From Candidatus Parcubacteria bacterium (lineage in GTDB: Bacteria; Patescibacteriota; Minisyncoccia; Phycocordibacterales; SBAW01): a stretch of 26,066 bases of DNA. The position numbers and the translations under genes are program-made. The stretch covers positions 1-26,066 of the forward strand of contig JACMMG010000054.1 of the NCBI GenBank assembly GCA_014379165.1, read 5' to 3'. The first letter of the stretch is position 1. Each line of letters opens with the position of its first letter. The notes under the pieces were generated by a model. That model was given only the letters and a program-made list of their open reading frames with translations. It was not told the origin of the DNA and ran no database searches. This document shows positions 13,393 through 21,866 of the stretch, piece after piece.

Positions 13393-13940
13393 GATTCCTA
13401 ATGCCACTTATTCTTCTTGCAACTGCGGCCGCATTATTCATGCTGTACACCGACCCGGCCTATCAAAATACCAAAACGCTTGCAGTTGAAGGAGCTTCCT
13501 ATGATGAGGCGCTCGACACGTCCCAAGAGCTTCGCAAGCTTCGCGATGAACTTATCGCAAGACGTAACACCTTTGGACAAGAGGATCTTCAGAAGTTGCA
13601 GCGAATGATTCCCGACAATGTCGACAACATCCGCCTTATCATCGAAATTAACGGCATTGCTGCGCGTCACGGACTAACCCTTAAAGATGTAAAATTAGGC
13701 ACAATATCTGACAGCGTTCAGGCGAGAAGCCCGCTTGCCGTTGGTGCTTCCGGCGATCAGGTGGGCTCGGTAACGCTGGGCTTTACCGTAGCCGCTTCCT
13801 ACGACGAATTTCTGATGTTCTTGCAGGATGTCGAGCACAGCCTGCGTCTCCTTGATATTGAAGATCTTTCCTTTACTGCGGCTACACCTCCTGCCGACAA
13901 TGATTACCATTTTTCGGTGCGGACCTACTGGCTTCATTAA
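13389..13940 (+). CDS. pilO: PilO-like type IV pilus inner-membrane protein
   Basis: 183 residues. An N-terminal membrane helix starts almost at the first residue (about 3-19), followed by a heptad-rich linker (about 40-75, LRKLRDELIARRNTF) and a compact domain (about 80-183). That domain includes VTLGFTVAASYDEFLMFLQDVEHSLRLLDIEDLSF, a pattern typical of PilO family ferredoxin-like domains. PilO dimerises with PilN to set the alignment platform between PilC and outer parts. The call relies on the domain pattern and gene order. It overlaps pilN by ATGA and is followed 11 bp later by the next gene. Confidence 0.82.
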   Translation: MRFLMPLILLATAAALFMLYTDPAYQNTKTLAVEGASYDEALDTSQELRKLRDELIARRNTFGQEDLQKLQRMIPDNVDNIRLIIEINGIAARHGLTLKDVKLGTISDSVQARSPLAVGASGDQVGSVTLGFTVAASYDEFLMFLQDVEHSLRLLDIEDLSFTAATPPADNDYHFSVRTYWLH

Positions 13941-13951
13941 TCAAGCGTGAT

Positions 13952-14254
13952 ATGAAATTCATTAAAGATAATAAAATGTTGCTCGGAGGCCTTTTGTTCA
14001 TTGGTCTTCTACTCTATGTGTACTTCAATTATTTCCGTGGCAGTTCTGACACGAACCTTCTGACCTCAAGCGCCGATTCCTCGGTTGCTTCGCCGGAGCT
14101 TCTTGCTACGCTTTCGAGTCTGCATACCATAACACTAGACGCGAGCCTGTTTACGGATGAGGTGTTTCTTTCTTTGACCGACTTTGGAGTTACTATTCCT
14201 CCGCAGAATGTGGGTCGACGCAATCCGTTTGCACCGCTCACTACCGTTAAGTAA
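13952..14254 (+). CDS. Short PilP-like single-helix membrane protein
   Basis: 100 residues. A cytoplasmic MKFIKDNK is followed by a membrane helix (about 9-27) and a Ser-rich extracytoplasmic segment ending in VGRRNPFAPL, which resembles the RDPF/RNPF motif of PilP lipoproteins. There is no lipobox Cys and no HR-domain of length. In organisms with an outer membrane PilP contacts the secretin PilQ; no secretin gene is present here, so a shortened version is plausible. The gene lies between pilO and pilB in the position where pilP normally sits. The call is tentative. Confidence 0.55.
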   Translation: MKFIKDNKMLLGGLLFIGLLLYVYFNYFRGSSDTNLLTSSADSSVASPELLATLSSLHTITLDASLFTDEVFLSLTDFGVTIPPQNVGRRNPFAPLTTVK

Positions 14255-14272
14255 CCCCCCACGTACGTACTT

Positions 14273-16132
14273 ATGGATCTTCTGAAGCTTGTAAGCGACA
14301 AGGCGCTCTTAGACCCCGCTCGTTTGGGGGAGGTGGCGATGGCTATAAAAAAGCCTGGCGAGTCTATCGAAAATGCGCTTGTCAAAGCCGGCGTTAATCT
14401 TTCCGACATTCTGGCCGCAAAAGGTGAGTATTATGGTCTGCCTATACGTGAGCTAGGACAAAAAAGCGTTCCATTTGATGTACTGCGCTTCGTACCGGAA
14501 GAAAGCGCGCGGCATTATCATTTTGCGCCGATTGGCGTTGTGGACGGCGCGCTTGAAATTGGCGTTACTGAGCCGGATGACATCGAAGCACGCGATGCGC
14601 TGACATTCATTTCTTCCAAAGTCGGCATGCCGTACAAGATATTTCTTATAAGCGATACCGACTTCGAGAAACTTCTCACGCAATATAAGGGTCTTTCTGG
14701 AGAAGTGGGGAAGGCACTTGGAGAACTAGAAACCGAACTTACTGTTGAGACGCAAAAAGAAGAGAAAGAAGGGAAGGGAGGGAAAAAACGCCTTTCGCTT
14801 GAAGAAACGGAAATAACAGAAACGAGCGCGGAAGGAATTACAGAAGATGCGCCGGTTACTAAAATAGTTGCAACCGTTCTTCGCCACGCTTCTGAGCAGC
14901 GCGCCTCCGACATCCACATCGAAGCAATGCAAGAGCAAACACGCGTGCGGTTCCGTATCGACGGCGTTTTGATCACTAACATTACACTTCCAACAAAAAT
15001 CCATCCGGCAGTTGTGGCGCGCATCAAAGTGCTCTCTAACATGCGTCTCGACGAAAAACGCAAACCGCAAGACGGACGTTTCTCTGCTCGGGTAGGTGGC
15101 GACAAGGTAGACTTCCGTGTTTCAACATTTCCAACATACTACGGGGAAAAGGTGGTGATGCGAATTTTGGGTACGGCCGCAAAAGACCTCAAGCTCGAGG
15201 ACTTGGGCATGACGCCGCGCGACCTGGCTCTCATACGTGCGGCAATAAAAAAGCCCTATGGCCTCGTATTAGTATCCGGCCCTACCGGTTCCGGTAAATC
15301 GACCACACTCTACGCACTCCTTAACGAAGTTGATCGCGAAAAAAACAACGTGCTTTCACTTGAGGACCCGGTTGAGTACACCATACCCGGTGTCTCACAA
15401 TCGCAAGTTCGTCCTGAAATAGGCTACACGTTTGCTAACGGCTTACGTACAACTCTGCGCCAAGACCCAAACATCATAATGGTGGGCGAGATTCGCGATG
15501 CCGAAACCGCGGAACTTGCGGTTCAGGCAGCGCTAACCGGCCACTTGGTTCTCTCGACTATCCACACCAACAACGCAGTCGGCATTGTGCCGCGCCTTTT
15601 GGACATGGGTGTGGAGCCCTACCTTATACCGCCTGTTCTAGTCCTTGGCATGGCACAGCGTCTGGTGCGCACCTTATGTAAAGGAGGTGGAAGAAAAATG
15701 AAGGTGGATGAGAGTATGCAAAAAATGTTTACTGAGGAATTCGCCGATTTGGCGCCAGAGTATCGCAAGAATATTCCTCCGCTTGATGAAGTATATAAAC
15801 TTGATCCGACGCCGGATTGCCCTTCCGGTACGCGGGGACGTATTGCCGTATTTGAAATGTTCGAGATGACGTCAGAGTTGGAAAAAGCAATTCTTGCCAA
15901 CAAAGCAGAAGACGATATGTTTTCTTTAGTGCGAAAAAACGGAATGCTCACCATGAAAGAGGATGCTATTATAAAATCTGCGCGGGGAGTTATCCCGTTT
16001 GAAGAAGTTAACACGCTCGGCGGTGAATTCGAGATGGACGAAACCGTGAAGGTGCCTGAAGCTCCGGCGCCAGTCGCAATAGCTGAAGATGGGAGTCTAG
16101 CTGAGCCGAAGGAAAAAGAAATAGAACTCTAA
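14273..16132 (+). CDS. pilB: Type IV pilus extension ATPase PilB
   Basis: 619 residues. PilB hexamers power pilus extension at the cytoplasmic face. The N-terminal MshEN/GspE-N domain (about 1-135) is followed by a charged linker (155-190), then the N2 domain (SDIHIEAM; DGRFSARVGG) and the ATPase core. The core has Walker A GPTGSGKST (336-344), an Asp box with LEDPVEYT, Walker B IIMVGEIRD (401-409) and the His box LVLSTIHTNN. The usual tetracysteine zinc motif is degenerate: only Cys469 (LCKGGG) and Cys516 (DCPSGTRGR) remain. It is separated by 18 bp from the PilP-like gene and 1 bp from pilT, so they are co-transcribed. There is no Shine-Dalgarno site. Confidence 0.95.
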   Translation: MDLLKLVSDKALLDPARLGEVAMAIKKPGESIENALVKAGVNLSDILAAKGEYYGLPIRELGQKSVPFDVLRFVPEESARHYHFAPIGVVDGALEIGVTEPDDIEARDALTFISSKVGMPYKIFLISDTDFEKLLTQYKGLSGEVGKALGELETELTVETQKEEKEGKGGKKRLSLEETEITETSAEGITEDAPVTKIVATVLRHASEQRASDIHIEAMQEQTRVRFRIDGVLITNITLPTKIHPAVVARIKVLSNMRLDEKRKPQDGRFSARVGGDKVDFRVSTFPTYYGEKVVMRILGTAAKDLKLEDLGMTPRDLALIRAAIKKPYGLVLVSGPTGSGKSTTLYALLNEVDREKNNVLSLEDPVEYTIPGVSQSQVRPEIGYTFANGLRTTLRQDPNIIMVGEIRDAETAELAVQAALTGHLVLSTIHTNNAVGIVPRLLDMGVEPYLIPPVLVLGMAQRLVRTLCKGGGRKMKVDESMQKMFTEEFADLAPEYRKNIPPLDEVYKLDPTPDCPSGTRGRIAVFEMFEMTSELEKAILANKAEDDMFSLVRKNGMLTMKEDAIIKSARGVIPFEEVNTLGGEFEMDETVKVPEAPAPVAIAEDGSLAEPKEKEIEL

Positions 16133-16133
16133 T

Positions 16134-17198
16134 ATGGCAGACTACAAACAAAAACTTGGCCAACTCATGGATCAGATCGTCTCGCAAGGAGCAAGCGACC
16201 TGCATCTAGGTACTGGCACGCAGCCAGTTGCGCGTGTCTCAGGCACGCTCACCCCTCTTCTGACGGAGAGCGTAATAGCGCATGAAGATATGCAGGGTTT
16301 TATCGATGTGCTTCTTTCGGCTGATCATAAAAAACGCTTTCTTGAGACGCAGGAAATAGACTTTTCCTACGCGCATGGGGACACAGTGCGCTTCCGCGGC
16401 AACGGATATTTTGAGCGCGGACATATGGCTATAGCACTTCGACTCATCCCTAAGGTGATACGCTCTTTACCGGAACTGAACTTGCCACCCATGCTTGAAT
16501 CGTTCGCTTCTCGTGAACAGGGATTTTTCCTAGTCGTGGGGCCGGTAGGGCAAGGTAAGACAACAACCCTTGCGGCGCTTATTGAAAAAATAAATACCGA
16601 GCGCACGGAACATATTATTACGATTGAGGACCCGATAGAATATATTTTTGAAAATAAAAAATCTCTCATTGATCAACGTGAAGTGCGCGTCGACACCAGC
16701 GACTTCCACGCGGCTTTGACCTCCGTATTTCGCCAAGACGTGGATGTAGTAATGATCGGTGAAATGCGCACGCCAGAGACCATGGCGACGGCCGTTACCG
16801 CCGCAGAAACCGGGCACTTGGTATTTTCGACCTTGCATACCAACAACGCCTCCCAAACGCTCGACCGTATTATCGACTCATTCCCGGCAAACCAGCAAGA
16901 TCAGATCCGCATTCAGCTTGCCGGGTCGCTTGCGGGAATCTTCTCTCAAAGGTTGGTACCGCGCATTTCCGGCGGGCTCATACCCGCATATGAATTGCTT
17001 GTAACCAATAACGCTGTTGCAAACCTTATTCGAGAAAAGCGCACGCATGAAATACAGACGGTTATTGAAACCGGCGCGGAAGAGGGGATGGTCGACATGA
17101 ATAGATGCCTTGCCGATTTGGTTCGCGCGGGTGAGATAAGCGTTGAAAGCGCTTATTCCCGCTCCTGGAACCCGAAGACCTTAGAGCGATTGCTCTGA
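16134..17198 (+). CDS. pilT: Type IV pilus retraction ATPase PilT
   Basis: 354 residues, the normal PilT length and lacking the GspE-N domain of PilB. PilT drives pilus retraction, needed for twitching and DNA uptake. Motifs: SDLHLGTGTQP (about 21-31), Walker A GPVGQGKTT (136-144, an unusual filling of GxxxxGK[ST]), ITIEDPIEY, Walker B VVMIGEMRTPET (206-217), the His box LVFSTLHTNN (229-238), and the PilT-specific NNAVANLIREKRTHEI that corresponds to AIRNLIRE. The start follows the pilB stop after one base. Next is a 104-bp gap with a palindrome, then pilC. Confidence 0.95.
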   Translation: MADYKQKLGQLMDQIVSQGASDLHLGTGTQPVARVSGTLTPLLTESVIAHEDMQGFIDVLLSADHKKRFLETQEIDFSYAHGDTVRFRGNGYFERGHMAIALRLIPKVIRSLPELNLPPMLESFASREQGFFLVVGPVGQGKTTTLAALIEKINTERTEHIITIEDPIEYIFENKKSLIDQREVRVDTSDFHAALTSVFRQDVDVVMIGEMRTPETMATAVTAAETGHLVFSTLHTNNASQTLDRIIDSFPANQQDQIRIQLAGSLAGIFSQRLVPRISGGLIPAYELLVTNNAVANLIREKRTHEIQTVIETGAEEGMVDMNRCLADLVRAGEISVESAYSRSWNPKTLERLL

Positions 17199-17218
17199 GG
17201 TAAAATCCAAACCACAGA

Positions 17219-17290
17219 TTCCAAATGACAAACAAATTTCAAAGTTTAAAAATTGGAGCTTGTTTGAAATTTGTGATTTGTATTTTGGAA
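17219..17290. repeat. AT-rich imperfect palindrome between pilT and pilC
   Basis: The left arm 17219-17243 begins TTCCAAAT and ends CAAATTTCAAA. The right arm 17263-17290 begins TTTGAAATTTG and ends TTTTGGAA. They are complementary except for a few mismatches and one small bulge, with a 19-nt spacer. No T-run terminator follows. It could be a dispersed repeat; I see no other copy here. Confidence 0.6.
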
Positions 17291-17302
17291 CTTAATTAAG
17301 AT

Positions 17303-18520
17303 ATGGAATTTAAATACGAAGCACTTGATCAAAACGGCCACCCCGCAAGCGGGACCATAAGCGCAAATACCCAGGATGCGGCTATTGAGGCGCTTCAGCG
17401 TCGCGGTCTCACTATTACTGCGTTTTCCGGAGCAGGTAGCGGAGGAAGCATTATGGCGCGTCTCGGAGCCGTCACTTTTTTCGGGGGAGTTTCAAACCGC
17501 GATCTCGTGCTCCTTTCGCGCCAAATTGCAACGCTCTTCGAAGCGCAAGTTTCCGCTCTTCGCGTCTTTAGACTTCTCTCCGAACAGGCGGAGAAAGCAA
17601 CTATTCAGCGTGTCCTTCTTGAAGTAAGCGACGACCTCCAGGCTGGAAGCAGTATTTCAAAGGCGCTGGGCAAACATCCAAAAGTTTTTTCAGATTTCTA
17701 CGTCAACATGGTAAGCGCCGGTGAAGAGTCCGGAAAACTCGACCAGACATTTTTGTATTTGGCGGATTATATCGACCGCTCCTACGAGCTCGAATCAAAA
17801 GCTCGCAATGCGCTGATTTATCCGGGTTTCATTATGCTGACGTTCGTTGCGGTCATGACGCTTATGCTTACGGTTGTTATTCCAAAGATCGGAACTATTC
17901 TGGAAGATTCAGGTCAAGAGATGCCCGTTATAACGAGCGTTGTTTTGGGCATGAGCTCGTTCCTTGTTGATTACGGCATTTACCTCCTCGTCCTTATTAT
18001 CATTGGCGGATATTTTTTGTTTCGATACATTCAGACCCCGCAGGGCCATTTAGCCCTTAGCCATGCACAGCTTTCTATTCCAATTATCGGAAAACTCTAT
18101 CAAAAACTGTATCTTTCGCGCGTTGCGGACAACATGCACGTGATGCTCACGTCCGGTATTTCCGCCGTGCGTTCGCTCGACATAACTGCTTCGGTCGTCG
18201 GCAACGACGTGTACGAAGGTATATTGCGCGAGGCGGTCGAGTCGGTTAAAAGCGGTACCACGCTTTCCCAAACGTTTGCCCGGTATCCGAACGAGATCCC
18301 AATAATTATGGTTCAAATGCTCCAAATAGGGGAGGAAACCGGAGAACTTGGCAATATTCTTGAGCGTCTTTCGAAGTTCTATACCCGCGAAGTTAACGCG
18401 GCCGTTGATACGCTGGTTTCTCTTATTGAACCCGCACTTATTATTTCGCTCGCAGTCGGTATTGGTTTCTTGTTGGCCGCTGTGCTCTTACCTATTTACA
18501 ACACCGCAGGAAGCATCTAA
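17303..18520 (+). CDS. pilC: Type IV pilus inner-membrane platform protein PilC
   Basis: 405 residues, typical PilC/GspF. The N-terminus MEFKYEALDQNGHPASGTI is diagnostic. Two GspF cytoplasmic helical domains (about 65-185 and 265-385) carry the repeats LLSRQIATLFEAQVSALRVFRLL and VADNMHVMLTSGISAVRSLDI. Membrane helices lie at about 172-196, 223-241 and 377-400. PilC is the core on which PilB and PilT turn to insert or remove pilins. It lies between the motors and the pilins. The next 119 bp contain a promoter for the first pilin. Confidence 0.95.
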   Translation: MEFKYEALDQNGHPASGTISANTQDAAIEALQRRGLTITAFSGAGSGGSIMARLGAVTFFGGVSNRDLVLLSRQIATLFEAQVSALRVFRLLSEQAEKATIQRVLLEVSDDLQAGSSISKALGKHPKVFSDFYVNMVSAGEESGKLDQTFLYLADYIDRSYELESKARNALIYPGFIMLTFVAVMTLMLTVVIPKIGTILEDSGQEMPVITSVVLGMSSFLVDYGIYLLVLIIIGGYFLFRYIQTPQGHLALSHAQLSIPIIGKLYQKLYLSRVADNMHVMLTSGISAVRSLDITASVVGNDVYEGILREAVESVKSGTTLSQTFARYPNEIPIIMVQMLQIGEETGELGNILERLSKFYTREVNAAVDTLVSLIEPALIISLAVGIGFLLAAVLLPIYNTAGSI

Positions 18521-18563
18521 ACAAGATATCCACATGAAGTAAGTTTACGGCTAGCAAGGCAGG

Positions 18564-18569
18564 TATACT
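18564..18569 (+). promoter_or_regulatory. -10 box (TATACT) of the first pilin gene
   Basis: TATACT ends 70 nt before the pilin ATG, so this message would have a leader of about 64 nt, unlike the leaderless genes nearby. No Shine-Dalgarno sequence is seen in the leader. The -35 is weak. Confidence 0.45.
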
Positions 18570-18639
18570 GTAGACATCCGCAATTTTGGCAAATTAGGTA
18601 GTAGCATTATTAACAATTAGTAGATTTCGGATACGAATT

Positions 18640-19131
18640 ATGCAGAAAATTTATAAGAAAGGTTTCACCCTCATCGAACTTTTGGTGGTTATCGCTATCA
18701 TTGGTATCTTGGCGGGTATTGTGCTCGCAAGCCTCAGTACTGCACGAGGAGGTGCTAATGATGCAAAAGTTAAAGAGCAGCTCAGTAGTGTGCGCACGCA
18801 AGCAGAGATTTTCTATGGCAATAACGGCAACAGATATGGCTCAGCAGTTCCTGCTACGGCGGTTTGTCCGGCAACGGCAGGCAGCTTGACCGCGGATGCA
18901 ACCATACAGAACTTGCTTGTAACAGGTATGCCTTCGGGAACAACCGTATACTGCGGTGTAACTGCGACAACCTTCGATAATTATGCAGTTGCTGCAAGAT
19001 TGTCTTCTACAGGTGTCGCAAACGACTACTGGTGTGTAGACAGCACAGGTGCATCGAGATTGGTAAACATTGCGGTAGCGCCAGCCAGCGGCTCGTCTCA
19101 AACGACTTGTGCGGCAATGGACTTGCTATAA
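18640..19131 (+). CDS. Type IV pilin, likely major-pilin type
   Basis: 163 residues. The short basic leader MQKIYKKG is cleaved before FTLIELLVVIAIIGILAGIVLASL, the N-methylated hydrophobic helix with the conserved Glu5. The globular domain is small with four or more Cys (in AVCPAT, YCGV, WCVDS, TTCAAM), so it is probably disulfide-stabilised. The C-terminal YWCVDSTGASRL motif recurs as AWCVDSRGTSRG in the next pilin, showing that the two are paralogues. It has its own promoter and is followed by a strong 16-bp terminator, an arrangement suited to high expression. PilD, encoded 1.3 kb downstream, should process it. Confidence 0.93.
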   Translation: MQKIYKKGFTLIELLVVIAIIGILAGIVLASLSTARGGANDAKVKEQLSSVRTQAEIFYGNNGNRYGSAVPATAVCPATAGSLTADATIQNLLVTGMPSGTTVYCGVTATTFDNYAVAARLSSTGVANDYWCVDSTGASRLVNIAVAPASGSSQTTCAAMDLL

Positions 19132-19150
19132 TTCTCTAAAGTACAATTTA

Positions 19151-19186
19151 AATCAAAATCCCCAGCCGAGGCTGGGGATTTTGATT
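19151..19186 (+). terminator. Strong terminator between the two paralogous pilins
   Basis: A perfect 16-bp stem, AATCAAAATCCCCAGC (19151-19166) with its complement at 19171-19186, is closed by CGAG. The T-rich 3' arm (ATTTTGATTTG) follows the GC core, so it works as an intrinsic terminator, possibly in both directions. Confidence 0.85.
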
Positions 19187-19194
19187 TGTGGGGG

Positions 19195-19200
19195 TATACT
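19195..19200 (+). promoter_or_regulatory. -10 box (TATACT) of the second pilin
   Basis: TATACT ends 6 nt before the ATG at 19207, giving a predicted leaderless mRNA. It directly follows the terminator of the previous gene, so the second pilin is transcribed separately. Confidence 0.6.
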
Positions 19201-19206
19201 GTGACT

Positions 19207-19695
19207 ATGCAAACCAGAGGCTTCACCCTTGTCGAACTTTTAGTCGTAATCGCAATTATTGGTATTTTAGCGGGCATTGTATTAGCTTCACTCAGTGGAG
19301 CAAGAGGTGGCAGCAGTGATGCAAAAATAAAAGCGCAATTAGCAAATATGCGCTCACAGTCAGAACTTTATATAGGAGGCGGCGCACAATTTAATGCTGG
19401 AGGAGGAGGAATTCCAACTACCTGCGCGCTAACCGCAGGGACAATATTCGATACGGCCAGCAATGGTTTGGGCACTTTATTTGGTGGTATTGGTCTTGGC
19501 AACACACGCTGTTATGCCGCAGCGGGCTTACCTAAAAATGGCAGTGTCTGGGCTGTTGCAGTGCTTATCAATAGTAATGCCAACGCATGGTGTGTCGACT
19601 CAAGGGGGACATCTCGAGGGGCAAATAGTGCAGGAACCACATACACTACTCTTGATAGTGCTATTACTCCCACCACCGGCACAGCATGCAACTAG
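19207..19695 (+). CDS. Type IV pilin paralogue
   Basis: 162 residues from the ATG at 19207; an upstream in-frame TTG is rejected because the -10 box would lie within the coding region. The very short leader MQTRG precedes FTLVELLVVIAIIGILAGIVLASLSGARGG, nearly identical to the first pilin through residue 35 and including the DAKIKAQL segment. The C-terminal half diverges but keeps Cys pairs and AWCVDSRGTSRG. It is a tandem duplicate that may give pilus variants or a minor subunit. Its stop lies within the frame of the third pilin's longest N-terminus, so the two may be coupled. Confidence 0.92.
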   Translation: MQTRGFTLVELLVVIAIIGILAGIVLASLSGARGGSSDAKIKAQLANMRSQSELYIGGGAQFNAGGGGIPTTCALTAGTIFDTASNGLGTLFGGIGLGNTRCYAAAGLPKNGSVWAVAVLINSNANAWCVDSRGTSRGANSAGTTYTTLDSAITPTTGTACN

Positions 19696-19703
19696 CAGAT
19701 ATC

Positions 19704-20384
19704 ATGAAAGTTAAACCTCTCGGCGGATTTACTCTCATCGAATTGCTAGTGGTTATTGCCATTATTGGCATATTAACGGGAATAATTGTCCCCAACCTCA
19801 ATGGGGCAAAACAAAGCGGCCGCGATGCCAAGCGCGTCTCTGATATAAAAAATATTCAGCTTGCTCTGGCACTTTATTACAATGACAACGGATTCTATCC
19901 GCAAAGTATCTACAGTGCGTTCGACCCAACTTCAGGGTCACCCGCCGTTAGCCCAAGTGATGGTTTACAAGGAGCATATATGTCTACAGTACCCAAAGAT
20001 CCTAAAGACAATACGTCACAATATACCTATGCTGTGCTTTATAACAAAGGAGTAGCTGGTACTAGTTGTGCACTCCCAGCCTCCTGCACTGCCAATGGCA
20101 TAATACCGTCCAGATATCACCTAGGTGCTGTGATGGAACAAGCGGGAAGTAGTTTACTTGCTCAAGACGATACTACGGGGCAGCATCCTGCTATCAATGG
20201 TCAGCAATATTGTAAATGCACGGGCTCTCTCAATGATGATTTTGGTGCTCCAACTTCAGCTACTGTGCCATATGGTGGCGGTATTACGGTCAATACGGCA
20301 GCTCCTAACTGGAAGTGTGAAGGCACTGGCGCTGGAAGTGTGGCGTCTGATGAACAATGCTACGATGTCGTTGGGCCGCAGTAG
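19704..20384 (+). CDS. Type IV pilin / GspG-like pseudopilin
   Basis: 226 residues from the ATG at 19704 (leader MKVKPLGG, cleaved before FTLIELLVVIAIIGIL). An ATG at 19686 adds six residues and overlaps the preceding gene by 10 bp; either start gives a functional leader. The body has the GspG-like pattern RDAKRVSDIKNIQLALALYYNDNGFYP followed by a YMSTVPKDPKDN segment, typical of GspG-type pilins that bind calcium in a C-terminal loop. Six or more Cys are present. Likely a structural or minor pilin. PilD starts 12 bp after its stop. Confidence 0.9.
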   Translation: MKVKPLGGFTLIELLVVIAIIGILTGIIVPNLNGAKQSGRDAKRVSDIKNIQLALALYYNDNGFYPQSIYSAFDPTSGSPAVSPSDGLQGAYMSTVPKDPKDNTSQYTYAVLYNKGVAGTSCALPASCTANGIIPSRYHLGAVMEQAGSSLLAQDDTTGQHPAINGQQYCKCTGSLNDDFGAPTSATVPYGGGITVNTAAPNWKCEGTGAGSVASDEQCYDVVGPQ

Positions 20385-20396
20385 GGAAGCTTTTGC

Positions 20397-21185
20397 ATGA
20401 GTACCATATTTTTTATCCTTCCTGTTGGCGTTCTTTTATTTGGCGCTATCATAGGAAGTTTTCTTAACGCGCTTTCATTCAGGTTCAATACCGGCCGCTC
20501 CATTGCAAATGGACGCTCCCGTTGTATGCACTGCAACCATACGCTCGGAATTCTCGACCTGGTACCGGTTTTCTCATATCTATTGTTACGCGGCCGGTGT
20601 CGTTATTGTGGTACAAAAATTTCCCTTCAGTATCCAGTTGTTGAAATCGTTGCTGCTGGTATATCGCTTATAACGTATGTTACACACCCTGACCCGCTGG
20701 CATTTTTCTTCTGGCTTCTAGTATGGATGATCCTTCTATTTATTGTGATATATGATCTTCGTCATACCATTATCCCGTGGTCGTTTTCGATTCCACTTCT
20801 TTTTCTTGCACTTCTTTGGGTATTTATTTTTAGGGACCCAATGTCGGGTAGTATTCAGAGTTACTATTTGTGGGCACTCCTTGCCGGACCGCTTCTTGCA
20901 CTGCCGCTTTTTCTTATTTCTCTTGTCTCAGGAGGGCGCTGGATGGGGTGGGGGGACTCAATGCTCGAGCTTTCGCTCGGGCTTCTTCTGGGGCTTTCGG
21001 TAGGTGCTTCAGCACTTATGTGCGCTTTTTGGAGCGGAGCGCTTGTGGGCATCTTTCTGCTATTTCTCAAAAAAGGGTTTAAGATAAGAAGCGAGATCCC
21101 TTTCGCGCCCTTCCTAGCGTTTGGAGCCTTTCTCGCTCATACATTCAATGTCGATTTCTTTTCATCGCTTCCGCTCCTTTGGTAG
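20397..21185 (+). CDS. pilD: Prepilin peptidase / N-methyltransferase PilD
   Basis: 262 residues. PilD is a membrane aspartyl protease that removes prepilin leaders and methylates the new N-terminal Phe. The methylase part is present: GSFLNALSFRF, and two CxxC pairs CMHC (43-46) and CRYC (68-71). Catalytic aspartates are Asp120 in VIYDLRHTIIP and Asp187 in GWGDSMLELSLG; the usual Lys of GxGDxKL is Met here. About eight membrane helices are evident. It sits among its substrates. The 3' end overlaps the next gene by 38 bp in another frame. AGGGAA a few bases upstream is one of the few Shine-Dalgarno-like sites in the locus. Confidence 0.95.
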   Translation: MSTIFFILPVGVLLFGAIIGSFLNALSFRFNTGRSIANGRSRCMHCNHTLGILDLVPVFSYLLLRGRCRYCGTKISLQYPVVEIVAAGISLITYVTHPDPLAFFFWLLVWMILLFIVIYDLRHTIIPWSFSIPLLFLALLWVFIFRDPMSGSIQSYYLWALLAGPLLALPLFLISLVSGGRWMGWGDSMLELSLGLLLGLSVGASALMCAFWSGALVGIFLLFLKKGFKIRSEIPFAPFLAFGAFLAHTFNVDFFSSLPLLW

Positions 21186-21858
21186 GGGGCCCGTCTCGAC
21201 TCGGCGTCATCTGCGAGGCGGATTTACCCTTATCGAACTTATAGTCGTTATAAGCATTATGTTAGTTATAACGAGCTTCTTTTTGTTGCGGCAGCAACAG
21301 TTCAATAGCTCGACGGTGCTGCGAAGCCTTGCGTATAGCGTGGCGCTTTCGGTTCGTCAATCGCAGGTATATGGTACAAGCGTGCGGGAATTCGGCGGGG
21401 GGTTTACTGCAAAAAGTTACGGCATCAATTTTAATACAGGAAATCTTGCAGAGACTCCCGTTCGCTACATTTTGTTTGCCGATTTTAATAACAATGGTGT
21501 TTATAATTCAGGCGGTTCACCAGGAGAATTTGTTCAAGATTTTAAATTAGGCTCAGGGTATACGATCGTAAAATTTTGCGGAGTGGGGAATTTGGCTGGC
21601 ACGATACAAAGTTGCTCCTCGGGCGGGGTAGGAGGCGGAACAAGTATTTCCGCCCTTAACACATACTTTATTCGCCCCAACCTAGATGCAAACTTTCGCT
21701 CTTGCAGCGATGCCGCATGTACAACACCAACAGCCGAAACGTATATTGGAGCGTATATGCAAATACGAGCTCCCGGCGGAGCCACGCGCAATATCATCAT
21801 CGGCACTACAGGTCGTATAGCCGTGTGCGGACTTAATACGGTCTATCCAGCCTGTTAA
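21148..21858 (+). CDS. GspH/FimT-like pseudopilin
   Basis: 236 residues from the ATG at 21148, inside the end of pilD. The leader is long and basic (30 residues, ending in RRHLRGG) before FTLIELIVVISIMLVITSFFLL. The body has the GspH/FimT pattern: LRSLAYSVALSVRQSQVYGTSVREF, followed by beta strands and a C-terminal hydrophobic stretch RNIIIGTTGRIAVCG. GspH-type minor pilins help prime the pilus tip; related proteins in competence systems bind DNA. The frame overlap with pilD implies translational coupling. An internal start closer to the leader would have to be a non-ATG codon. Confidence 0.85.
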   Translation: MSISFHRFRSFGRGPVSTRRHLRGGFTLIELIVVISIMLVITSFFLLRQQQFNSSTVLRSLAYSVALSVRQSQVYGTSVREFGGGFTAKSYGINFNTGNLAETPVRYILFADFNNNGVYNSGGSPGEFVQDFKLGSGYTIVKFCGVGNLAGTIQSCSSGGVGGGTSISALNTYFIRPNLDANFRSCSDAACTTPTAETYIGAYMQIRAPGGATRNIIIGTTGRIAVCGLNTVYPAC

Positions 21859-21866
21859 TTATATTT

